From contig NZ_AP024702.1 of assembly GCF_037076345.1 (NCBI RefSeq), positions 3,224,001 to 3,288,000 on the forward strand: a stretch of DNA of 64,000 nucleotides, written 5' to 3'. Source of the DNA: Haloferula helveola. Lineage in GTDB: Bacteria > Verrucomicrobiota > Verrucomicrobiia > Verrucomicrobiales > Akkermansiaceae. Under the pieces are notes generated by a model. It worked only from the letters and a program-made list of their open reading frames with translations, searched no databases and was not told the DNA's origin. Of this stretch, positions 56,115-62,411 are shown in pieces. The number at the start of each line of letters is the position of its first letter. Position 1 is the stretch's first letter. The position numbers were made by a program, and so were the translations under genes.

Positions 56115-56115
56115 C

Positions 56116-56373
56116 ATGCGAACCGAACTGGTCACGACCCTAAAGCGGAAGGCGACGGATCTCATTAGCGAGATTGCGACCGACCACGAACCTGTGTTGA
56201 TCACCCAGCACGGACTCCCGGCAGCCTACCTCGTGGACGTGGAGAGCTACGAAGCAATGAGGGCGAGGATCGGGCTTCTTGAGGGAATCGCAAAGGGTGA
56301 GAAGGCGATCGAGGAGGGACGAGTGCTCACCCACGCCGAAGCGAAGAAGCGGATGTCCCGATGGCTCGATTGA
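56116..56373 (+). CDS. Cassette 34: Phd/YefM-type antitoxin
   Basis: An 85-residue protein with ISEIATDHEPVLITQHGLPA and AYLVDVESYEAM, the Phd/YefM fold. It overlaps the following ParE toxin by 13 bases. N-terminal DNA-binding part and C-terminal toxin-binding tail. Confidence 0.82.
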   Translation: MRTELVTTLKRKATDLISEIATDHEPVLITQHGLPAAYLVDVESYEAMRARIGLLEGIAKGEKAIEEGRVLTHAEAKKRMSRWLD

Positions 56374-56672
56374 TTTGGACCGAGCCGGCGCTTCAAGATC
56401 TCGAGCAGATCGCCGACTACATCGCACTCGATGATCACCATGCGGCCTGCCGCCTGATTAGAACCGTCTTTGAGAAGGCCGAGCTGCTGGAGACATTCCC
56501 CGAGATGTGTCCAGTCCCCCACGATCTTCCTGATTCGCGATACCGTCATCTCATTGTCGGTCCGTTGCGGATCTTCCATCGGGTCGAGGGAGAGAAGGTA
56601 TTCATCGTGTACGTCATGAGATCCGAACGTCGCCTTGATCTGTCGGACCTCGAAGGGCGAGACAAAGAATAA
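56361..56672 (+). CDS. Cassette 34: ParE/RelE-type toxin
   Basis: A 103-residue protein with WTEPALQDLEQIADYIALDD and YRHLIVGPLRIFHRVEGEKVFI, the ParE pattern. ParE toxins inhibit gyrase; RelE relatives cut mRNA; I prefer ParE. Confidence 0.8.
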   Translation: MARLIWTEPALQDLEQIADYIALDDHHAACRLIRTVFEKAELLETFPEMCPVPHDLPDSRYRHLIVGPLRIFHRVEGEKVFIVYVMRSERRLDLSDLEGRDKE

Positions 56673-56673
56673 T

Positions 56674-56803
56674 GCAGAACAAGTCGGTGGTTCCGACGCC
56701 TGACAGCGGCCTTGTTGCAGGCTTGCCGCCAGCTTCGGGTGCTGCTTGCTTGTGGAAGCCGGGTCGCCGAGTAGCCGGCGCCTGCACACCTGTTACGTTC
56801 GTC
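56674..56803 (+). repeat. attC34
   Basis: R'' GCAGAAC to R' GTTCGTC. Cut after G56797. Confidence 0.83.
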
Positions 56804-56849
56804 AGAAAAATCTGCTTGCGGCGCAGTTTCTGTACGCGATCCTGTCCAC

Positions 56850-57107
56850 ATGAAGGCAATTTCGTACACAGCCGCCCGAGAGACCTTGGCGGCAACCATG
56901 CAGTCAGTGTGTGATGACAGGGAGCCGGTAATTATCACGCGGAAGCGGGATCAGGCAGTTGTGATGATGTCGCTCGACGACTTCGAGTCGATGCAGGAGA
57001 CGGCTTATTTGAGGCGCTCTCCGGCGAATGCGGAGAGATTGGATTCTGCAGTAGCCCAGCTTGAGTCCGGGCGCGGGCAAGAGAGGAATCTCCCGCCTGC
57101 AGAATGA
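56850..57107 (+). CDS. yefM: Cassette 35: YefM-type antitoxin
   Basis: An 85-residue protein with ISYTAARETLAATMQSVCDD and REPVIITRKRDQAVVMMSL, the YefM/Phd signature. Its stop overlaps the toxin start (ATGA). Confidence 0.85.
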   Translation: MKAISYTAARETLAATMQSVCDDREPVIITRKRDQAVVMMSLDDFESMQETAYLRRSPANAERLDSAVAQLESGRGQERNLPPAE

Positions 57108-57370
57108 AGCTCAGGCTGATTTTCGCAGACCAGGCTTGGGAGGATGTCTGCCACTGGGTATCGACCGACAAGAAGGTGCTGAAGCGTTTGATCCGATTGA
57201 TTGACGAGTGTCGGTCGACTCCATTTGAAGGGATCGGCAAGCCTGAACCTTTGCGCGAGAACCTGTCCGGCTACTGGTCACGACGGATTACTGACGAGCA
57301 CCGTTTGGTCTACAAGGTGTCGGGCGACGAACTCTGGATTGCCCAAGCCCGCTACCACTACACCAAATAG
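57104..57370 (+). CDS. yoeB: Cassette 35: YoeB-type toxin
   Basis: An 88-residue Txe/YoeB toxin: IFADQAWEDVCHWVSTDKK, GKPEPLRENLSGYWSRRIT and C-terminal YHYTK. It cleaves mRNA at translating ribosomes. Third toxin-antitoxin cassette in a row. Confidence 0.87.
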   Translation: MKLRLIFADQAWEDVCHWVSTDKKVLKRLIRLIDECRSTPFEGIGKPEPLRENLSGYWSRRITDEHRLVYKVSGDELWIAQARYHYTK

Positions 57371-57430
57371 CGAGGAATAAGTGGGAGATGCCGCCGTGTG
57401 GCCCGGTGCCCCATTCCTCTAACGTTAGCC
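57371..57430 (+). repeat. attC35 (short, degenerate)
   Basis: About 60 bases. GAGGAAT (57372) pairs with ATTCCTC before the R' GTTAGCC, but the left side lacks the AAC of R''. Cut after G57424. Confidence 0.6.
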
Positions 57431-57435
57431 TCAGA

Positions 57436-58014
57436 ATGAGAATACTCCTCGTCGCTCCGATGCTGTTCGTATTTGCCTCTTGTGCGAGCACTCCGAAAAT
57501 CGAGTCGCCCGTTTCCCTTTCGGATGCGATAACGACACTTCCGTCCAAGGCTGTTGCAGGGATGAGTCCGAAGGGACGTCAGCAGTATCTTGAGGTGAAG
57601 CCAGGTGATTACGACGAACTGAATCGGAGGATACACTTGTTTGGGGATTCCTCCGAAGGCGGAGACGCTGAATCCATGTTGTTTCTGAGGCTTTTCGAGG
57701 ACTCCGATGGCAAGACGATTGCGGCTTCCCACTCAGCACGACCATTCGCGGACGGAGGCGCCCCGAGCAAGGTGGATACCTATGTCTATCGTCTCGAGTC
57801 TGGCAGATGGCTGGATGTCACGGATGCCGTATTGCCCCCAGAAGTCCCGAGGAGTTCATGGTTCCGCTTCAATTCGCCCGGAGACTCTATTCCCTGCGGG
57901 ACCTACAAGAGCTGTCCGGGGCGCGATGGTCGAGGAGAGGCTTACGAGTTCGGGGAGGCTTCCGGCGTGATTTTCTGGCGAGACGGTCGCTTCCACTATA
58001 AACCAAAAGGCTAG
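57436..58014 (+). CDS. Cassette 36: lipoprotein of unknown function
   Basis: A 192-residue protein with a lipobox (VFASC, Cys16) and a beta-rich domain containing RLFEDSDGKTIAASHSARPF. Not recognised. It starts 11 bases after the junction. Confidence 0.58.
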   Translation: MRILLVAPMLFVFASCASTPKIESPVSLSDAITTLPSKAVAGMSPKGRQQYLEVKPGDYDELNRRIHLFGDSSEGGDAESMLFLRLFEDSDGKTIAASHSARPFADGGAPSKVDTYVYRLESGRWLDVTDAVLPPEVPRSSWFRFNSPGDSIPCGTYKSCPGRDGRGEAYEFGEASGVIFWRDGRFHYKPKG

Positions 58015-58134
58015 CAAGGCGTCGCTCCAAGGAGATGCCCCGCCGTGAGTTCAACTCCGCCGTGACCATTCAACCCTCAATCCACAGTCGAAGTCTCGCC
58101 CATGGGCAGGTGTGAGGGGCCTTCGGCGTTCGAC
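58009..58134 (+). repeat. attC36
   Basis: R'' GGCTAGC (AGC in place of AAC) to R' GTTCGAC. Cut after G58128. Confidence 0.7.
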
Positions 58135-58139
58135 TAGAA

Positions 58140-58868
58140 ATGAAAACCGCCACCAGTATTATTTTCGCCTTCGTGCTGGCGAGTCCGCTCAGTGCGGACG
58201 AAATGTGCACAAGGGTGCATCAGGATCTGGAACAAGCGGACGGGAGCTACAGCGACTTGTGGCGGCTCACGGTGGAACCTCAAGATGGGCAACTGGTGTT
58301 GGCAACGTTTTCGATCGATGTCGATGAAGAGCCAGACACCGCAGGCATCCCCCCTGGCCGAAGAGTTGAAACCATCCACTACGCTCCTTCCGGACGGCAC
58401 ACCGAGAAGGTTGGATACGTTAAGTTCCCCAACGACGAGGATCGCAAGGGAGTGGATGGGTTCTACTACAAGAAGTGGATTGTTTCTGGATTCGGGCAGG
58501 AAATCAAATTTGGTCCCATGTTCAGGCTAGGTGGCGGAGGTGGTTCGGCCAGGGTTGAAGGCGAAGTCCCTTTCCGTCACCAATCGGTGAGGCGGCGCTT
58601 CCGATTTGGAGATCGAGAAGAGAATCCGACCAAGGAATTCCGATTTGTATTGTCGCTTGAGACGATTGAATTTCACGAAGCTGCAGCCAAAGCAGCTACA
58701 GCCAAGGTCGAACTTCCCGAGAGGAAGGATAGATCTTGGTCGATAGAGTTGCCCGCTAGGAAGCAATCGGCCGAACCAGACGGTGCTGACCAACCCGCGA
58801 TCCGTTCGAAGCCGGATTCCGAGGGTGGCGACAGGCCTCAATCAAAGTCGGAGGAGGGCTCCCGCTAG
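58140..58868 (+). CDS. Cassette 37: secreted protein with attC tail
   Basis: A 242-residue protein with a signal peptide (about 1-19, ending LSADE). Residues 211-242 come from attC37 and are the same length and frame as the tails of cassettes 4 and 6. Not recognised. Last clear cassette. Confidence 0.58.
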   Translation: MKTATSIIFAFVLASPLSADEMCTRVHQDLEQADGSYSDLWRLTVEPQDGQLVLATFSIDVDEEPDTAGIPPGRRVETIHYAPSGRHTEKVGYVKFPNDEDRKGVDGFYYKKWIVSGFGQEIKFGPMFRLGGGGGSARVEGEVPFRHQSVRRRFRFGDREENPTKEFRFVLSLETIEFHEAAAKAATAKVELPERKDRSWSIELPARKQSAEPDGADQPAIRSKPDSEGGDRPQSKSEEGSR

Positions 58869-58888
58869 CGGGTCGCCAGGTGTTTGAT
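58770..58888 (+). repeat. attC37 (terminal, degenerate)
   Basis: R'' GCCGAAC is followed by CAGACG rather than AAGGCG, and R' reads GTTTGAT. It marks the distal limit of the array. Cut, if used, after G58882. Confidence 0.65.
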
Positions 58889-59336
58889 GACGACCAAGTC
58901 GATGACCTCGATTCGAATTCGCGAGGCTGACGATGGAGATGCCGAGTCCATTTCCTCCCTCTTGATGGAGTTGGGCTACGAACTCGGTCCGGTGGAAGTG
59001 AAGAAGCGTATCGGGGTTTATCGGGAGTCTTCCGACACGGTGCTTGTCGCGGATGAAGTCGGGGAGGTCGTGGGATTTGTCAGCTTCCACGTGATTCCCC
59101 TGTTTCACGCTTCCGGGAACCTCGGACGCATCACCGCGATGTGCATTCGCTCGGACCGGCAGCGGCAAGGCGTCGGTAGGGCGCTTCTCGCGGGCCTCGA
59201 TGGTTTCGCGCGGGCGAGAGGTTGCGGACGGATCGAGGTGTCCAGTGGGGATCAGCGGGCGCAAGATGCGCATTTGTTCTACCAGGCGTGTGGCTATGCC
59301 ATCGACAGCCGGAGGTTTCAGAAGATGCTTCACTGA
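58887..59336 (+). CDS. GNAT-family N-acetyltransferase
   Basis: A 149-residue protein. Start ATG 58884 or 58887 (MM). The GNAT core is clear: ITAMCIRSDRQRQGVGRALL (acetyl-CoA loop, Q/R-x-x-G-x-G/A) and LFYQACGYAID. It sits right after the last attC with no attC behind it, so it is either the first chromosomal gene or a cassette that lost its site. The substrate is not known. Confidence 0.8.
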   Translation: MTTKSMTSIRIREADDGDAESISSLLMELGYELGPVEVKKRIGVYRESSDTVLVADEVGEVVGFVSFHVIPLFHASGNLGRITAMCIRSDRQRQGVGRALLAGLDGFARARGCGRIEVSSGDQRAQDAHLFYQACGYAIDSRRFQKMLH

Positions 59337-59428
59337 GAAGAGCGGGCGGTCGAGGTGGGCCTGCAACCGCTCCAGCCGTCTTTTCATGCTCGCGGCTCGC
59401 GCGTCGCACCTGCAACGATGGCCGGAGT

Positions 59429-60361
59429 ATGAAGAGGCATCGGAAGAAGCGGGCGTTGCTCATCGGTACCGCCGTGCTGGTGGTGCTCGTGGTGGCGGTC
59501 AACCAGTGGAAGAAGCGGAAGGCGGTTGCGGTGTTGCGCGAGTACTCGGCCCGGTTTTCACAGGAGGGCACCCCGAACGCGACCGCGCTTTCGATGCAGC
59601 ACGTTTACTTCGGTGTGGAGAAGAAGCCCCACGGGGTGCTTCTCATCCATGGCATCCCTTCATCGACCTCGACCTTCTCCGGGCTGTGCGACCGTCTTGA
59701 GAAAGAGGGGATTCCCCATGTCGCGCCGATGCTCACGGGCTTCGGGAATACCGAACTGAATCTGCTTCCGAACGTCGCCTACGAAGACTGGCTGCGGGAT
59801 GCGCTGAATGCCTACGACACGCTGGCCGAGTGTGCCGAGAAGGTCAGCATCGTCAGCACCTCGACCGGGTCGTTGGTGGCGACATGGTTGTCCGGCCAGC
59901 GGCAGGTCGAGCATCTGGTGCTGGTGGTGCCGAACTTCTCGCCCGGGCCTTCCGCCGCTCGCTTCAAGCGGATCCTCGAAACGCCGGTGGCGTCGCAGGC
60001 GCTTCGCGGCGTCATGCCCTACAAGTTCTCCGACCCGGAGGATTATGCGGACCAGAGCCGCTTCCGCTACCCGTTCCATGAGGTGAATTCGACCCGTCAG
60101 ATGTTCCTGCTGCAGGATGAGATCGGGCCGGAGCAGATCCGGGTGGAGGCGGGGATTTTCCTGATGTTCGGGGCCGATGATTCGACGGTGTCCACCGGAG
60201 AGTTGGGGGCGCTACTCGAGAAAAAGGCGAGTGAGGAGGGAGTCCTTTACGAGGCGTTCGAGTATGAGGCCGCGCACCGCCTGCTCCAAGGGGCTGTGGC
60301 GGAAGAGGTCCGTTCCCAGATCGTTGAGCTTCTTGGTCGGCGGCCGGTGGCGGCGCGCTGA
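59429..60361 (+). CDS. Alpha/beta hydrolase
   Basis: A 310-residue protein with an N-terminal membrane anchor (about 8-24, after KRHRKKRA) and a hydrolase domain. HGVLLIHGIPSSTSTF is the oxyanion region, STSTGS carries the nucleophile Ser (the usual first Gly is Ser), MFGADDSTV the acid and YEAAHRLL the His. Esterase- or lipase-like; the substrate is unknown. Confidence 0.75.
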   Translation: MKRHRKKRALLIGTAVLVVLVVAVNQWKKRKAVAVLREYSARFSQEGTPNATALSMQHVYFGVEKKPHGVLLIHGIPSSTSTFSGLCDRLEKEGIPHVAPMLTGFGNTELNLLPNVAYEDWLRDALNAYDTLAECAEKVSIVSTSTGSLVATWLSGQRQVEHLVLVVPNFSPGPSAARFKRILETPVASQALRGVMPYKFSDPEDYADQSRFRYPFHEVNSTRQMFLLQDEIGPEQIRVEAGIFLMFGADDSTVSTGELGALLEKKASEEGVLYEAFEYEAAHRLLQGAVAEEVRSQIVELLGRRPVAAR

Positions 60362-60452
60362 GTCGGTTCGCCGGGGTTGTGCAGCCCCCTGAAGGGGGAA
60401 CTACGAACCCCAGTGGCCGGCCAGTGTGGTTTGTAGTTCCCTGTTTACGGGG
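60349..60452. repeat. 104-bp direct repeat, copy 1 (with REP-like palindromes)
   Basis: Contains the end of the hydrolase gene (GCGGCGCGCTGAG), then CCCCCTGAAGGGGGAACTAC and the converse GTAGTTCC half. One base differs from copy 2 (CTGTTTACGG versus CCGTTTACGG). Confidence 0.75.
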
Positions 60453-60593
60453 TTCGGGTTCGGTTCCGTCTACGCCCTGACTTGTCCGGAAGCGTGGCCG
60501 AGCGGCTGGTTGAATTGCGTCCCGGTGGCGAGTTGGAGGCGTGCCGGGAAAGCCTCGCGCAGTTGGTGGAGGCGGCGCGCTGAGTCGGTTCGC
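60453..60593 (+). pseudogene. Remnant of a coding 3' end
   Basis: An open stretch ending VELRPGGELEACRESLAQLV and EAAR before TGA. It has no start and no upstream body, so it looks like a fragment captured with the repeated REP region. Unknown origin. Confidence 0.4.
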
Positions 60594-60674
60594 CGGGGTT
60601 GTGCAGCCCCCTGAAGGGGGAACTACGAACCCCAGTGGCCGGCCAGTGTGGTTTGTAGTTCCCCGTTTACGGGG
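60571..60674. repeat. 104-bp direct repeat, copy 2
   Basis: Nearly identical to 60349-60452. The 222-base spacing includes the remnant, so the pair may reflect a segmental duplication of a gene end plus its REP element. Confidence 0.75.
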
Positions 60675-60691
60675 CTCTTCGAAGCGATGAG

Positions 60692-60904
60692 TTAGACCGC
60701 TTGCCAAAAGTCCTTGCCGAAACGGGGTCGTTCTTTGGTTAGAAGGATAGCCGCTTCGCGGATCGGTTCTTGGGGTTCCGGCCTGCGGGAGCCGATCCCA
60801 GCGTTGCTCGTCGGTTGTGGATCTCGATCCACGCCCTCCTCGCGCCTTGGCCTTGGCTCCCCCAGGCTCGGCCGTTTCGGCAACTACTTTTGGCAAACGG
60901 TCTA
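60692..60904. mobile_element. MITE-like element with 32-bp inverted ends
   Basis: The ends AGACCGCTTGCCAAAAGT (60692) and ACTTTTGGCAAACGGTCT (60887-60904), extended inward to 32 bases, pair with about 29 of 32 matches. The 213-base interior is noncoding. The IS5-family element starts at the very next base. Confidence 0.65.
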
Positions 60905-60912
60905 GGATCTGT

Positions 60913-61317
60913 TCACGAATTGCGTGCGATGATGAATGCCGCTACCAGATAGACCGCAGAGAAAAAGGTCTGAGAAAGCTTGTCGTAGCGCGTGGCAATG
61001 CGTCGGAAGTGTTTGATCTTGTTGAAGAACCGTTCGACCCGGTTTCGGCGGCGGTAGCGATTCCGGTCATACCGGATGACGCCTGCCCTTGAGTTGATCG
61101 GCGGGATCACCGCTTCAATGCCCTCGAAGTTCAGGCGCTCGCGGATGCGATTGGCGTCGTAACCCTTGTCGAGCATGGCTGCTTCCAGAACGTTCTCCGG
61201 CTGGAGGCTTTCGAAGAGTGTCTCGAACTGCCTGCCATCATGGGCCTGGCCAGGGGTAAGATGCAGCGCCACGCTACAGTTCTCATCAATGGTTGCTGCG
61301 TGAATCTTGGTGCTCAA
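60913..61317 (-). CDS. IS5-family transposase, OrfB part
   Basis: Frame B of the transposase. STKIHAATIDENCSVALHLT, AAMLDKGYDANRIRERL (second Asp of DDE) and YRRRNRVERFFNKIKHFRR (Glu of DDE). It is joined to OrfA by a -1 frameshift at an eight-base A run on the coding strand (complement of T8 at about 61355-61362). Confidence 0.85.
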   Translation of the reverse strand: MSTKIHAATIDENCSVALHLTPGQAHDGRQFETLFESLQPENVLEAAMLDKGYDANRIRERLNFEGIEAVIPPINSRAGVIRYDRNRYRRRNRVERFFNKIKHFRRIATRYDKLSQTFFSAVYLVAAFIIARNS

Positions 61318-61709
61318 TCCCCCTCGAGAGCGTCCGAGAGCCTGATCGGAAGAGTTTTTTTTGGCGCTCCGGCCGCATGCTGATGAGCTCGGACTGTGGT
61401 GGAGTCCATCATCAGTTCACGAGCTCCGGCAAAGTGCCCGCCTTGCATTTCCTGCCAAAGGCGCTTCCACACACCACGCTCCTGCCACCGCCGGAAACGC
61501 ATGTAGACGGCATGCCAATAGCCCAGTTCAGGAGGTAGATCGCGCCACGGGCAACCTGTCCGGTTCAGATAAAGAACCGCCTCCATGAATTCGCGATCAC
61601 TCATGGCCGGTGGAGCTCCCGCACGCGAATGCTTCGCCTTGGTCAGAGCACTTTCAATCTGCTCCCAAATCTCGTCGGTGATCATGCTTCGAGGATGTCC
61701 AGCTGGCAT
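61314..61709 (-). CDS. IS5-family transposase, OrfA part
   Basis: 131 residues. Starts MPAGHPRSMITDEIWEQIES and contains DREFMEAVLYLNRTGCPWRD and MMDSTTVRAHQHAAG (first Asp). After the A8 slip its frame leaves the family sequence, so the fused product needs the -1 frameshift. Confidence 0.85.
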   Translation of the reverse strand: MPAGHPRSMITDEIWEQIESALTKAKHSRAGAPPAMSDREFMEAVLYLNRTGCPWRDLPPELGYWHAVYMRFRRWQERGVWKRLWQEMQGGHFAGARELMMDSTTVRAHQHAAGAPKKTLPIRLSDALEGD

Positions 61710-61766
61710 CCGAAGCTTGAAACAAACGCTTCAGGAAAAGTACAGATTTAATTCGTGAACAGATCC

Positions 61767-61880
61767 TAGTCCGGGAGGTGGATGCCGGGTGGAAGGTCGA
61801 CATGGTCCAATTCCGGCTCGAGAAGACCCGCCGCGAGTTGGAAGAAGCTTTCCGAAGGCACTACCCGGACGCCGAGTAGG
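61767..61880 (+). pseudogene. 3' remnant of a gene cut by the IS
   Basis: An open frame VREVDAGWKVDMVQF, followed by RLEKTRRELEEAFRRHYPDA and E, ends at TAG near 61880. There is no start downstream of the IS. It is likely the tail of a gene truncated by the insertion. No matching 5' part was found on the other side. Confidence 0.4.
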
Positions 61881-62029
61881 CGGGCGGGCTTACGGCGGTG
61901 GTCCGTCGTCAGTCGATGGACACTTGCGGTGGCGGCCGGGGATTGCTTGAGTATGGATGATCAAGGCAGCGCGCGGACCGGGTTCGCAAACGCTGCGCCC
62001 CAAGCACCGAATCCGAGCCACCCGAAACC

Positions 62030-62404
62030 ATGCGCCTTCTTCTGACCCTTCCGTTTCTCGCCGTCCTTGCCAGCTGCGCGAACTCCGCCTCGCAGTCGCA
62101 GATCCTGAACCGTGCCAAGGCCGAGGTGGCCTACCGTGAGTCGTGGTCGGACGCCGCCTACATCCGCGTCGATGAGAAGCCGGGTCACGGCTGCCGTCTC
62201 TGGAAAGTCACGGCCGGTGCCTTCGACTACTCGAGCTATCCGGATTACCAAGGCATCGAGCTGGTCCCGGGGACCGAGCGTCGGATGTGCTTCACCAAGG
62301 ACGGCTGCCTGCTGCGCTACGTCGACGAGTCGAGCCGCTGCATCGTGCCGCCACAACCGTATGTGGCGCCGGTGACCGACTCGAAGTCGGGCATGGGCAA
62401 ATAA
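62030..62404 (+). CDS. Small lipoprotein
   Basis: A 124-residue protein with a lipobox (VLASC, Cys16). It is otherwise not recognised; it has four further Cys residues (CRLWK, CFTKDGC, CIVPP) that may form disulfides. It is 7 bases from the convergent glycosidase stop. Confidence 0.65.
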   Translation: MRLLLTLPFLAVLASCANSASQSQILNRAKAEVAYRESWSDAAYIRVDEKPGHGCRLWKVTAGAFDYSSYPDYQGIELVPGTERRMCFTKDGCLLRYVDESSRCIVPPQPYVAPVTDSKSGMGK

Positions 62405-62411
62405 AGCGGCG

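Larger units (their letters stand above)
33231..58888 (+). mobile_element. Chromosomal integron cassette array, 37 cassettes
   Basis: Thirty-seven consecutive units start just after a G^TT and end in an attC site. The ORFs that I call in them lie on the plus strand, pointing away from intI. GC and gene style differ from the flanks. Seven cassette types occur more than once: SUKH (cassettes 1, 17), peptidase-like (2, 19), 149-residue (3, 14), 203-residue (4, 18), DUF4375 (5, 22), 132-residue membrane (7, 23, 32) and 113-residue membrane (8, 10, 21). Repeat units have the same length to the base. One attC (26) is split by an IS. Confidence 0.93.
60905..61766 (-). mobile_element. IS5-family insertion sequence (IS427-like)
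   Basis: An 862-base element with 17-bp perfect ends GGATCTGTTCACGAATT (60905) and its reverse complement (61750-61766). TA flanks both sides (60903-60904 and 61767-61768), the target duplication of the IS427 group. Two overlapping minus-strand reading frames encode the transposase. Confidence 0.88.

Noticed and set aside
33231-58888. CRISPR array
   Set aside because: The repeats are variable, 59-133 bases long and separated by whole genes; no cas genes.
60349-60674. Direct repeats as IS target duplication
   Set aside because: At 104 bp they are far longer than any target duplication and contain the 3' end of a gene with REP elements.
60905-61766. Broken IS5 transposase (pseudogene)
   Set aside because: The two frames meet at an A8 slip site, and the ends are perfect; this is the usual programmed frameshift.
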